Below, piece after piece: positions 7,777 to 15,959 of a DNA stretch of 64,000 bases (the stretch's first letter is position 1; every line of letters starts with the position of its first letter). The stretch spans positions 1 to 64,000 of the forward strand of contig NZ_BACI01000045.1 in assembly GCF_000225505.1 (NCBI RefSeq), in the 5' to 3' direction. The DNA is from Gordonia alkanivorans NBRC 16433. Lineage in GTDB: Bacteria; Actinomycetota; Actinomycetes; Mycobacteriales; Mycobacteriaceae. Under the pieces are notes generated by a model. The model had not been told where the DNA came from. It was given only the letters and a program-made list of their open reading frames with translations, and did no database searches. The translations under genes were made by a program, and so were the position numbers.

Positions 7777-7807
7777 TTGACTTCAAGTGAGCTTCAAGTC
7801 TTAGCGT
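7777..7807 (+). promoter_or_regulatory. MerR-type promoter upstream of ABC exporter
   Basis: TTGACT (7777-7782) and TAGCGT (7802-7807) are -35 and -10-like boxes separated by 19 bases, the unusually long spacer of MerR-activated promoters. The spacer carries a dyad: GACTT-c-AAG (7779-7787) against CTT-c-AAGTC (7792-7800). It points toward the exporter genes that start at 7990. No merR gene is in the window. Confidence 0.5.
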
Positions 7808-7989
7808 TTACCTCACGCCGACCGTCGGAGTTCGGGCCGTCGGACCGATGAGTTCCGTGGGGGGTCACGGTCTGTCATGTCGAGGAACACCGGAGTTCCC
7901 CGACGGCCCCTGAGATGTCCCCCATCTACACCCGGAGACACCGGAAAATCGTTCGCCCTTGTCAGACCCCATCGATACCGTGGAGAGTT

Positions 7990-9006
7990 ATGAGCTCAGT
8001 CACAGACCCCGCCGCCGCGCCCGGCGCCCTCGCGACGCCCGACGTCGCGATCGAGGCCATCGACCTGGTGAAACGCTTCGGCGATTTCACCGCGGTCGAC
8101 GGCGTCAGCTTCACGGTCCCGCGCGGGTCCGTACTCGGCCTGCTCGGTCCCAACGGCGCCGGCAAGACCACCACTGTCCGCATGATGACCACCCTGTCAC
8201 CACCGACGAGCGGGACCGCCCGGATCGCCGGTTACGACGTCCTCGAACAGCCCGGCCTGGTCCGGCAGAACATGGGCCTCACCGGCCAGGCCGCGACCGT
8301 CGACGAGATCCTCACCGGTCGCGAGAACCTGCGCATGATCGGCGGCCTCTACGGCATCGGTCGCAAGACCCTGACCCGTCGCTCCGATGAACTCCTGGAG
8401 CAGTTCTCCCTCACCGAGGCCGGCAACAAACCGGTCAAGTCGTACTCCGGAGGTATGCGCCGCCGACTCGACCTCGCCGTCAGCCTCCTGGCCGCCCCGC
8501 CCGTGCTGTTCCTCGACGAGCCGACCACCGGCCTCGACCCGCGGAGCCGCTCGGAACTGTGGGATGTCCTGCGTGACCTGGTCGCCGACGGGACCACGCT
8601 CCTGCTGACGACCCAGTACCTCGAAGAGGCCGACCAGCTCGCCGACGACATCGTCGTCATCGACAAGGGCCGGATCATCGCCCACGGCACGCCGCTGCAG
8701 CTCAAGGAACAGGCCGGTTCGGCCAGCCTCGTGCTGACCGTGTCCCGGGGCGAGGATCTCCCGGCGGCCGAGGCGCTGCTGCGCAAGAACGGTGCCGAGG
8801 TCTTCGTCGACGTTCCCGCTCGTCGGCTCACCACCGCCTCCGGCGGCCTCGGAGACCTCCCCCGCGTCGCCGCCTGGTTCGACGAAAGCGGTATCGCCGT
8901 CGACGATTTCGGACTCGCGCGCCCGAGCCTCGACGACGTCTTCCTGTCCCTGACCGGCCACCGCGCCGAGGACACCACCAACACCACCGACGAGGAGATC
9001 GCCTGA
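7990..9006 (+). CDS. DrrA-type ABC transporter ATP-binding protein
   Basis: A 338-residue ATPase of the daunorubicin-resistance (DrrA) ABC class. It shows Walker A (GPNGAGKTT), signature (YSGGMRRRLDL), Walker B (VLFLDEP), D-loop and the DrrA C-terminal domain (about 230-330: PSLDDVFLSLTGH). The start at ATG 7990 has GGAG upstream and trims an unlikely 25-residue extension. Its stop overlaps the ATG of the permease (TGATG). The pair exports a hydrophobic compound, either a drug or a native lipid; the substrate cannot be read from sequence. Confidence 0.9.
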   Translation: MSSVTDPAAAPGALATPDVAIEAIDLVKRFGDFTAVDGVSFTVPRGSVLGLLGPNGAGKTTTVRMMTTLSPPTSGTARIAGYDVLEQPGLVRQNMGLTGQAATVDEILTGRENLRMIGGLYGIGRKTLTRRSDELLEQFSLTEAGNKPVKSYSGGMRRRLDLAVSLLAAPPVLFLDEPTTGLDPRSRSELWDVLRDLVADGTTLLLTTQYLEEADQLADDIVVIDKGRIIAHGTPLQLKEQAGSASLVLTVSRGEDLPAAEALLRKNGAEVFVDVPARRLTTASGGLGDLPRVAAWFDESGIAVDDFGLARPSLDDVFLSLTGHRAEDTTNTTDEEIA

Positions 9007-9851
9007 TGACCACCACTGCTGAGAAAGACGCGGTGGTCGCGAACACATCGCGCATCCATCCGACCACCCTCTGGCAACAGTCCTGGATCATGGTCAAACG
9101 CAACATGATCCACACCAGACGTATGCCGGAGATGCTTTCCGACGTCACGATCCAGCCGATCATGTTCGTCGTGTTGTTCGCGTACGTGTTCGGTGCGTCG
9201 ATCCAGACCGACAGCGCTTCCTACAAGGAATTCCTGCTGCCGGGCATCATGGGCCAGACCATCGTGTTCACCGCGTTCATCGTGGCGTCGGGAATCACGG
9301 CCGATCTCGAGAAGGGCATCATCGACCGGTTCCGGTCGCTACCCATCCGGCGATCGTCGGTGCTGATCGGCCGGAGCATCGCGAGTGTCATGCACAGTTC
9401 CATCGGCATCGTGGTGATGTCGTTGACCGGTCTCGCGATCGGCTGGCGCATCCGCGGGTCGTTCGTCGACGCCGTTCTCGCGTACTGCCTGCTACTCCTG
9501 TTCGGCTTCGCGATGATCTGGTTCGGCATTCTCATCGGGTCATGGCTGCGAACCGTGGAAGCGGTGAACGGCTTCATGTTCTCGACGCTGTTCCCGATCA
9601 CGTTCCTGTCGAACGCCTTCGTCCCGACCGACCCGATGCCCACCTGGCTGCGGACGATCGCCGAATGGAATCCGATGTCATCGCTCGTCCAGGCGTTGCG
9701 TGTGCTGTGGGGCAACGGTCCGGAGTTCGGTCCGGGTTCGGCGCTGCCGCTACAGCATCCGGTGATCTCGACCATCATCTGGGCGGTCGCGCTGACCCTG
9801 GTCTTCGCACCGTTCGCCCTACGCGCCTACAACAAGCGGACCATCGACTGA
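9006..9851 (+). CDS. DrrB-type ABC-2 permease
   Basis: A 281-residue ABC-2 membrane protein with six hydrophobic helices. The conserved ABC-2 region LPGIMGQTIVFTAF (about 75-88) follows helix one, and the LEKGIIDRFRSLPI segment is the cytosolic coupling helix. It starts on the last base of the ATPase stop codon, so the two are translationally coupled and form one exporter. It ends 35 bases before the convergent ROK gene. Confidence 0.9.
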   Translation: MTTTAEKDAVVANTSRIHPTTLWQQSWIMVKRNMIHTRRMPEMLSDVTIQPIMFVVLFAYVFGASIQTDSASYKEFLLPGIMGQTIVFTAFIVASGITADLEKGIIDRFRSLPIRRSSVLIGRSIASVMHSSIGIVVMSLTGLAIGWRIRGSFVDAVLAYCLLLLFGFAMIWFGILIGSWLRTVEAVNGFMFSTLFPITFLSNAFVPTDPMPTWLRTIAEWNPMSSLVQALRVLWGNGPEFGPGSALPLQHPVISTIIWAVALTLVFAPFALRAYNKRTID

Positions 9852-9886
9852 GCCGCTAGGACATCGAGGGGACTACAGCGGCCCGT

Positions 9887-11260
9887 TCAGGCAGTCAGAG
9901 TGATCGCCTGCAGCGGGTCGCTGTAGATCGCGTCCAGGGAGACCGCGCCGGCCGCCTGCTGCTGCACCGTGGCTCCCGAATGCGACACTCGCACATCACG
10001 CTTGGCGACGATCGAGGTCTCCCGAACCGCGCGTGCCACCGTCGGAAGGCTGGTCGGGTAGTCGGTGAACGCCTGACCGCCGAGGATGATGTGGTCCGGG
10101 TTGAAGATGTCGGCGATCAGACCGACCGTGCGGCCCAGCACCTCGGCGCGCTCTTCGAAGAGGGCGCGCGTGGTCGCGTCACCCGCACGGGCCAGGCCGT
10201 GCAGACCTTCGACGTCGGTCACCGAAAGACCCAGCGCCCGAGCGGCTTCGACGATCCCGGTGTCGCTCACCGCGGGCTCGAGTCGACCCGTGCGGTGCGG
10301 ATCGAGCAGCGTGGTGGCGCCGGTCGGGAAGTGTCCGATGACCGGAGGTCCCGCGGTCGGGGTGTGGACGGTGCCGCCGACGCTGAAGGCGATGCCCAGC
10401 ATCTCGCGGGCGTAGAAGTACAGGAAGCTCGACTGCTCGTCGACGGGGTTGAGGACCAGCTCGGCGGCTGCCATCGCCTCGACGTGCGAGGCGACGGACA
10501 CCGGCAGGCCCACGGCCTCGGCGATCACCCGGCCGACGGGCGCACCTTCCCATCCGAGACGGGGGTGATCGACGATGCCGCCCTCGGCGACACGCCCACC
10601 GAGCGCCACGCCGACCCAGAGCACACGCTTCCCGGTCCACCGCTCGGCGAAGCGACGAGCGCTCACGCCGATCGCGGCGAGGGTCTCCTCGGGGGTGTCG
10701 GCCTCCGGTGTCGGGATCTGGATGGCACCGACCACGCGGTGGAGCAGATCGTGGGTGGTGATCGAGGTGACCTTGTATCCGATGTGGATACCGAGGGTGA
10801 GGAACTCGGCGAGGTTGACCTCGAAGGGCAGACGCGGACGACCGATGGCTCCCGACGGGGCCAGGTCGGCGCGTTCGCGGATCAGACCAGCCTTCAGCAG
10901 AGCGCTGACCTGGCGGTTGACCGTCGAGATACTCAGACCGGTGCGCTCGGCGGCATCATCGCGGAAGAGGGGGCCGGCCAAGCGAGCGGCCCGGAGGACG
11001 AGCGCGGCCGGCTTGTTCGAGAGCTCGAGGCGCGGCGTCGAGACGTGCACCCGCTGATCCCCCTTCTTCACGCCGCGTCGGTCCGCGGTCGATCCCGGGA
11101 GCCGGGGCGACGGCACCGACGAAGGTACGGATGACAACGGTACGGGTTGCCGGTTGACCTGCGGTCCGCGGCGCACCGGCCGCGATGCAGGTCGCCGGGT
11201 CAGCGGAGTGGGCGCGGTACGCAGGGTACGGCCGGAGATCTCAGGAAGAATTGCAGTCAT
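9887..11260 (-). CDS. ROK-family transcriptional regulator (Rv0485-like)
   Basis: A 457-residue protein. A basic, Pro/Arg-rich N-terminal tail precedes a MarR-type winged helix (about 95-130: DDAAERTGLSISTVNRQVSA) and a ROK domain (about 150-457). The ROK zinc motif (CxCGxxGC) and sugar-binding ExGH motif are missing, as in Rv0485-like regulators, so it is unlikely to be a sugar kinase. ATG 11260 follows GAGGA. The message passes through a terminator hairpin (11275-11299) after a poly-cysteine leader ORF (11360-11467), so expression is probably attenuated according to cysteine supply. Confidence 0.8.
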   Translation of the reverse strand: MTAILPEISGRTLRTAPTPLTRRPASRPVRRGPQVNRQPVPLSSVPSSVPSPRLPGSTADRRGVKKGDQRVHVSTPRLELSNKPAALVLRAARLAGPLFRDDAAERTGLSISTVNRQVSALLKAGLIRERADLAPSGAIGRPRLPFEVNLAEFLTLGIHIGYKVTSITTHDLLHRVVGAIQIPTPEADTPEETLAAIGVSARRFAERWTGKRVLWVGVALGGRVAEGGIVDHPRLGWEGAPVGRVIAEAVGLPVSVASHVEAMAAAELVLNPVDEQSSFLYFYAREMLGIAFSVGGTVHTPTAGPPVIGHFPTGATTLLDPHRTGRLEPAVSDTGIVEAARALGLSVTDVEGLHGLARAGDATTRALFEERAEVLGRTVGLIADIFNPDHIILGGQAFTDYPTSLPTVARAVRETSIVAKRDVRVSHSGATVQQQAAGAVSLDAIYSDPLQAITLTA

Positions 11261-11274
11261 GATCGTCCTCGTCG

Positions 11275-11299
11275 AAAACCCCGCGCTCAGAGGGCGGGG
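11275..11299 (-). terminator. Intrinsic terminator between leader ORF and ROK gene
   Basis: Read on the minus strand, CCCCGC (11299-11294) pairs with GCGGGG (11284-11279), and four T follow (11278-11275). It lies 61 bases after the leader peptide stop and just before the ribosome site of the ROK gene. A terminator placed there would act as an attenuator rather than a gene end. Confidence 0.65.
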
Positions 11300-11359
11300 C
11301 AGGGTGGCTGAAGTGCTCGGAAAAGAGACTTGGAGCGACACCCCGGACGAGGCGTCGGC

Positions 11360-11467
11360 TCAGCGCATTCGACGACAACAACAGAGAACGCGAGCGAGCG
11401 GCAGACGGCAGCCCAGAGCGGTGGTCACATAGGTGACCTCCGACAGGTTGCGGTCGACACTCGTCAT
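11360..11467 (-). CDS. Leaderless poly-cysteine leader peptide
   Basis: A 35-codon ORF starting MTSVDRNL and carrying Cys20 and a Cys-Cys-Cys run at 29-31, all three encoded by TGT. On the minus strand TAACTT (11480-11475) is a good -10 box exactly seven bases before the ATG, with no ribosome site, so the transcript probably begins at the ATG. Leaderless poly-cysteine sORFs are known in mycobacteria as cysteine-responsive attenuators of downstream operons. Here the downstream gene is the ROK regulator, with a terminator between them. Confidence 0.75.
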   Translation of the reverse strand: MTSVDRNLSEVTYVTTALGCRLPLARVLCCCRRMR

Positions 11468-11707
11468 GTCGATCAAGTTAGCAACGCCGACGCCGCGGCG
11501 GCAAGCCCGTTCCTCCAGGTGACGGAGTTTTCGATACCCACGCGACTACGCGTTCACCGGCGAGTTCAGGCCCGTCCGCGACGTCGTACCCGGGTTGCAC
11601 CCTCTGTGGTTCCACACCGACACCCTGCGGCTACCCGACCTGCGGCCCATCGCCGAGCGGACCGAGGTCGGTTGTTCCACCGAGTCGAGTGTGTCGGTGA
11701 TCGACGG

Positions 11708-11713
11708 TAAATT
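11708..11713 (+). promoter_or_regulatory. -10 box for leaderless sigG
   Basis: TAAATT lies six bases before ATG 11720, the spacing expected when the first transcribed base is the A of the start codon. No ribosome site precedes the gene. This favours ATG 11720 over the GTG at 11714. Confidence 0.55.
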
Positions 11714-11719
11714 GTGAGC

Positions 11720-12781
11720 ATGACCACAACCGCGGGCGAGTCCGTCTCCGACGCCGAGTTCCTCGAGATCGCCGAACCGTTCCGTCGCGAGATCATCGCC
11801 CACTGCTACCGCATGATGGGCTCCCACCACGACGCGGAGGACCTCGCCCAGGAGACCTTCCTGCGCGCATGGCGCGGCTATGCCAAGTTCGACCACCGTT
11901 CCTCGGTGCGGACCTGGCTGCACAAGATCGCGACCAACACCTGCCTCACCGCGCTGCAGAGTTCTCAGCGTCGCCCACTTCCGTCCGGGCTCGGGGGCGA
12001 CGCCTTCGATCCCACCGACGACCTGCTCCAGAACCATGAGGTGCCATGGCTGGAGCCGTACGCCGGCACCGTCGACGAGATCACCCCCGGTGACGCCGCC
12101 GACCCCGCCTTCGTCGTCGGCGCACGGGAATCGGTCCGGCTGGCGTTCATCGCCGCCCTCCAGCACATACCGGAACGACAACGCGCGGTGCTGATCCTGC
12201 GTGACGTGCTGCAGTGGCGGGCGGCCGAGGTCGCCGACACCATCGGCGTCACCACCGCGACCGTCAACAGTCTCCTGCAGCGCGCCCGCGAGCAGCTCAA
12301 GACCGCACGACCCCAGGCGGAGTCGGCGAGTGCGGACTCGTCGGTCCTCGACGACGACGCCAAACGGGAGCTGCTCGCCCGGTACGTGTCGGCCTTCGAG
12401 CGCTACGACGTCGATGCGATCGCCGAGATGTTCACCGACAAGGCCATCTGGGAGATGCCGCCATTCACCGGTTGGTACCAGGGCCCGGAGGCCATCGGAA
12501 CCCTCATCCGCAAGAACTGCCCCGCGGAGAAGGCCGGCGACCAGATCCTGCTGCCCACGGTCGCCAACGGACAGCCCGCGTTCGGTCTGTACATGCGCGA
12601 ACCCGACGGCGTCCATCGGCCGTTCCAGCTCCAGGTCCTCGACATCGATGCGCAGGCGAAGAAGGTCGGTTACGTGGTGGCGTTCTTCAGCGACACCATG
12701 GAAGAGGATTTCGCCAGGTTCGGGCTACCCGCCACTCCGTACGACGCACCCGCACGAACTGCGCCGAGCCCCTGGCACTGA
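11720..12781 (+). CDS. sigG: ECF sigma factor with SnoaL domain (SigG type)
   Basis: A 353-residue sigma factor. Region 2 spans about 10-80 (IIAHCYRMMGSHHDAEDLAQETFLR), region 4 about 130-190 (ERQRAVLILRDVLQWRAAEVAD, then TTATVNSLLQRAR). A SnoaL-like NTF2 domain follows (about 215-330: FERYDVDAIAEMFT), the arrangement of SigG-type ECF factors, where the tail replaces a separate anti-sigma factor. No anti-sigma gene is adjacent. The promoter region is shared with the divergent leader/ROK transcript. In mycobacteria SigG is linked to DNA damage; that role is not visible here. Confidence 0.88.
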   Translation: MTTTAGESVSDAEFLEIAEPFRREIIAHCYRMMGSHHDAEDLAQETFLRAWRGYAKFDHRSSVRTWLHKIATNTCLTALQSSQRRPLPSGLGGDAFDPTDDLLQNHEVPWLEPYAGTVDEITPGDAADPAFVVGARESVRLAFIAALQHIPERQRAVLILRDVLQWRAAEVADTIGVTTATVNSLLQRAREQLKTARPQAESASADSSVLDDDAKRELLARYVSAFERYDVDAIAEMFTDKAIWEMPPFTGWYQGPEAIGTLIRKNCPAEKAGDQILLPTVANGQPAFGLYMREPDGVHRPFQLQVLDIDAQAKKVGYVVAFFSDTMEEDFARFGLPATPYDAPARTAPSPWH

Positions 12782-12793
12782 CGTCGACGCCGG

Positions 12794-13210
12794 TCAATCC
12801 TCGGAGTTCTGCGGCAGTTGAGAGGGGTCCATCCAGACCACCTCCCAGGCGTGACCGTCCGGATCGCAGAAGCTGTGGCAGTACATGAACCCGAAGTCCT
12901 CGGGTTCACGAAGCGGTGTGCCCCCGGCGGTCAGTGCCGTGCCGACGAGGCGGTCGGCGTGCTCTCGACTGTCGGCGGAGAACGAGACGAGAGCCTCTCG
13001 CCCCCGCGCGGGGTCGGCGATGCTCATGGCCGCGAACCCTTCGAAGCGTCGGCGCTGCATCAGGATCACCATCGCGGTGTCGTTGATCGGCATGCACACC
13101 GTGGCCGGATCGCAGAACATCTCGTCGAACCGGAAGCCCAGCGCGCCGAAGAACCGTCGTGACCGCGCGACGTCGGCGACCGGCAGATTGACGAAGAGCA
13201 TCGGTGCCAC
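12794..13210 (-). CDS. VOC (glyoxalase/bleomycin-resistance) family protein
   Basis: A 138-residue vicinal-oxygen-chelate protein with the two beta-alpha-beta-beta-beta halves: FVNLPVADVARSRRFFGALGF near the start and CDPDGHAWEVVWMD at the end. GTG 13210 has GGAGG seven bases upstream, which decides the start. It converges on sigG, 12 bases after its stop. Members of this type resemble lactoylglutathione-lyase-like and DNA-damage-linked VOC proteins; the substrate is unknown. Confidence 0.85.
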   Translation of the reverse strand: MAPMLFVNLPVADVARSRRFFGALGFRFDEMFCDPATVCMPINDTAMVILMQRRRFEGFAAMSIADPARGREALVSFSADSREHADRLVGTALTAGGTPLREPEDFGFMYCHSFCDPDGHAWEVVWMDPSQLPQNSED

Positions 13211-13345
13211 AGGCGGCCTCCAGTCGAGATCGGGTCTCTCGGCCCCACCGCCCGAGCGCGTGCGAATCGCCGGCCGGGAGGGGGCCTCACCCAATACAGA
13301 CCAGCCCCCGCAAACGAATTCATCGCCATCGAATAATGTTCACTC

Positions 13346-14053
13346 ATGGGCGTCATCTATCTTGTGCGGCACGGTCAGGCTAATGCGTTGGCGTACGGCG
13401 TATCCGACGCCACCGACGACCTCCGGAACGGACCCGGCGGACTCACCGCCACCGGCGATACCCAGGCCGCGCTCTCCGGGTCGTTCCTTGCCGGCCAGGT
13501 GGAGCGGTTCACCGCAGCAGTCAGCGGCGACCTCGTTCGGCAGAGCCAGACACTGAACGGCGTGCTCGGTAGGTTCGAATCCCGCCCCGACGCCAACGTC
13601 GACGCGGGTTGGAACGAGTACTCGCTGCCCGCACTGGTGGGGCACGCCTCGCCCGAGATGTACCACGACAACCGTGCCTACCAGCAGCAGCTCGACAAGG
13701 GTTTGGCGGGATGGATCGCCGCCGGCGATCACGAGCCGGATCCGGGTCCCGACGGCGGTCCCGCCGAGAGTTACCCCCAGTTCAAGGCACGCGTGCACGA
13801 CGCCGCGGCGCGGGCAGCCGAGGTGGCGGGTTCCGGCCAGACCGTTCTCGTGGTGTCCTCCGCGGGGACCATCACCCAGTGGATCGCCCAGTTGTGGGGA
13901 ATCCCCGACGAGAACTGGCCGGCGATGGCGCGCACCATGGTCAATGCGTCGATCACCAAGCTCATCGTGGGCCGCCAGGGCGTCTCCGTCGTGTCGTTCA
14001 ACGAACACGGACACCTCTCCGACCGCGAGGGCGGGGTCTCGACCGTGCGCTGA
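13346..14053 (+). CDS. Histidine phosphatase family protein
   Basis: A 235-residue phosphoglycerate-mutase-like phosphatase. The catalytic RHGQ motif is at residues 8-11 (YLVRHGQ), and the second histidine region appears displaced: where family members have GH near the end, VVSSAGTITQW is seen, so the second catalytic His is not obvious. Charged loops fill about 85-140. Substrate unknown. It is divergent from the VOC gene and ends at a strong shared terminator. Confidence 0.82.
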   Translation: MGVIYLVRHGQANALAYGVSDATDDLRNGPGGLTATGDTQAALSGSFLAGQVERFTAAVSGDLVRQSQTLNGVLGRFESRPDANVDAGWNEYSLPALVGHASPEMYHDNRAYQQQLDKGLAGWIAAGDHEPDPGPDGGPAESYPQFKARVHDAAARAAEVAGSGQTVLVVSSAGTITQWIAQLWGIPDENWPAMARTMVNASITKLIVGRQGVSVVSFNEHGHLSDREGGVSTVR

Positions 14054-14086
14054 GGCCTACGGCCGCGCAACAGTAGACGAACGCAA

Positions 14087-14142
14087 GCGAGGAGCCGCGT
14101 CGAACCACCCCCGTCGCAGGGAGATTCGACGCGGCTCCTCGC
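14087..14142. terminator. Bidirectional terminator
   Basis: Two perfect 18-base inverted arms (14087-14104 and 14125-14142, core GAGGAGCCGCGTCGAA) surround a 20-base loop between the convergent phosphatase and SDR genes. No long T-run follows on either side. Confidence 0.75.
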
Positions 14143-14157
14143 CTGTGTTGAAGCTCG

Positions 14158-14904
14158 TTACGCCCGATGCAGATTCGTGCCCGGACGCGTGAGCACCACG
14201 TTCGGGAGCACCGCGTACCGCGACAGCTGCGTGATCGAGTGTGCGACAACAGCAACGTCTGCGGCCGTGATCATCTCGTCGGCCGGGATGCGGTCCTTGA
14301 GCCAGTCGGTCATGTCGGTGTTGACGTAGCCCGGCGCGATCGTCGTCGCGCTGACGCCGTTCTCCGACTCCTCGAGGTTGAACGTCTCGCACAGTGAGAT
14401 CAGCGCAGCCTTGGTCGCACCATAGGCGGAGAGTTCGGGCTCCGGGTAGACACCGGTGATCGATGCCACCGCGATGACTTTCGCAGCACCTGAAGTTTCC
14501 GCGGTTGCCCGCAGCGTCGGGAGTGCCGCCTGCAGCAGGATGTACGGTGCCCGCACGTTGACCTCGTAGAGACGGTCGAAACGCTTGACCGGCATCTCCG
14601 CCACCGCGCCCTTGGACCCCATGCCCGCGTTGATGATCAACGCGTCGCAGCGCCCGAAGGCGTCGGCGTGCGCGGCACCGAGCGCGGTGATCGCGTCGGT
14701 GTCGGTCATGTCGGCCGGGACGACCTCGACCCGACCTGCGCCGTGCTCGCGGAGCTCGGCCGCCTTCTTCTCCAACGTTTCCCGACCTCGGGCACTGATC
14801 GTCAGGTCCCAGCCGTCGGCCGCGAACTTCTCGGCGATGGCCGCCCCGATTCCCCGGGATGCGCCGGTGACCAACGCGGCCCGGGTGTTCGACACTTCAC
14901 TCAT
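14158..14904 (-). CDS. Short-chain dehydrogenase/reductase
   Basis: A 248-residue classical SDR. The NAD(P) site TGASRGIG is at residues 14-21, NAG at about 90-92 (INAGMG), the catalytic Ser region at about 140 (AVASITG) and YxxxK at about 155 (YGATK). It likely oxidises or reduces a hydroxyacyl or similar substrate. It lies 38 bases downstream of an APH-fold kinase and acyl-CoA dehydrogenase, so a role in the same lipid catabolic route is plausible. Confidence 0.88.
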   Translation of the reverse strand: MSEVSNTRAALVTGASRGIGAAIAEKFAADGWDLTISARGRETLEKKAAELREHGAGRVEVVPADMTDTDAITALGAAHADAFGRCDALIINAGMGSKGAVAEMPVKRFDRLYEVNVRAPYILLQAALPTLRATAETSGAAKVIAVASITGVYPEPELSAYGATKAALISLCETFNLEESENGVSATTIAPGYVNTDMTDWLKDRIPADEMITAADVAVVAHSITQLSRYAVLPNVVLTRPGTNLHRA

Positions 14905-14942
14905 GCACTTGTCCCCGTATCTCTGTCTGCCCGGAATCGAGC

Positions 14943-15959
14943 TCAGCTGATGTGACGCAGACCGTCTGCGATGAAGGCTGCGGTGGCCTCGCCCGCACGC
15001 TCGGCACCGTCGCCCGCCGACGCACCCGAGAGCGCGCGGTAGGTGATGCCCTCGGCGATCACACCGAGTTTCAGATTGGCGAGCCCGAGGTAGAAGTCCC
15101 AGTCACCGAGGTCGGAACCGGTTGCGGTGGCGTACTTCTGCGCGATCTCGTCCACGGAGGCATAGCGATCGCTGGTCCACGCCGCGGAGAAGCCGAGCAC
15201 CTGGTCGAAGGCCCCGGTCCGGTAGACACACATCAGCGCCACGTCGGTGAGCGGGTCACCGAGGGTGGACATCTCCCAGTCCACGACGGCGGCGATGCGC
15301 GCCGGATCGTTCGCGTCGACGATGGTGTTGTCGACGCGGAAGTCGCCGTGCACCACCGATTCCCGCGCCTGCTCCGGCACCCGCGCCGACAGCGCTTCGA
15401 CGAGTCGCTCGACATCGGGCAACTCGCGCGTCTTCACGTGACCCCATTGCCGGGCCCACAGCTTCACCTGTCGGGCAGCGAATCCGGCCGGACGACCGAA
15501 CTCACCGAGGCCGACCGCCTGGTAATCGACGGCATGGAGGTCGGCGAGAGTCCGGACGAGTCCGTCGAGGTTGGCGGCCACGTCGTCATCGGAGTAGGCG
15601 GCGAGATCCTCCGCGGTGCGCACCACACGTCCGTCGACGAACTCGACGACGGTGCAGGGCGCCCCGACGATCGAACCGTCGGCGTCGAAGGCGACGGTGC
15701 GTGCGACCGGCACCGAGGTCGACTGCAGCGCACTGGTGACCGCCCACTCGCGGTTCATGTCATGGGCAGACGGGGTGAGGCCACCGGTCGGCGGACGACG
15801 CGCGACCCATCTGGTCTGGCCGTCGGTGACGGTGTAGGTCAGGTTCGACTTGCCGCCGCTGATGAGGTCGATCGAGAGGTCACCGGCGAGTTCGACGCCG
15901 TTGTCGGCGAGGAGCCGACGGAGCTTGTCGGCCTCGAGAGCTGATTCGACACCGGTCAT
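14943..15959 (-). CDS. Aminoglycoside-phosphotransferase-fold kinase (ACAD10-like)
   Basis: A 338-residue protein with the APH kinase fold: a Lys-containing N-lobe (GGKSNLTYTV, about 31-40), the catalytic loop VHGDFRVDNT (about 200-210) and the DWEMSTLGDP metal site (about 228-237). In actinobacteria such kinases pair with acyl-CoA dehydrogenases, as in eukaryotic ACAD10/11, which act on 4-hydroxy fatty acids. Here ATG 15959 overlaps the dehydrogenase stop by ATGA, supporting a joint pathway. Antibiotic resistance is unlikely. Confidence 0.85.
   Translation of the reverse strand: MTGVESALEADKLRRLLADNGVELAGDLSIDLISGGKSNLTYTVTDGQTRWVARRPPTGGLTPSAHDMNREWAVTSALQSTSVPVARTVAFDADGSIVGAPCTVVEFVDGRVVRTAEDLAAYSDDDVAANLDGLVRTLADLHAVDYQAVGLGEFGRPAGFAARQVKLWARQWGHVKTRELPDVERLVEALSARVPEQARESVVHGDFRVDNTIVDANDPARIAAVVDWEMSTLGDPLTDVALMCVYRTGAFDQVLGFSAAWTSDRYASVDEIAQKYATATGSDLGDWDFYLGLANLKLGVIAEGITYRALSGASAGDGAERAGEATAAFIADGLRHIS

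Noticed and set aside
10179..11134. Long plus- and minus-strand frames over the ROK gene
   Set aside because: High-GC shadow frames with Arg/Gly-rich composition and no recognisable motif.
11519..11717. Open frame of about 60 codons reading toward sigG with protein-like composition (FTGEFRPVRDVV and more)
   Set aside because: No ATG or GTG start and no ribosome site; it overlaps the divergent promoter region. It could be a gene remnant, but I cannot place it in any family.
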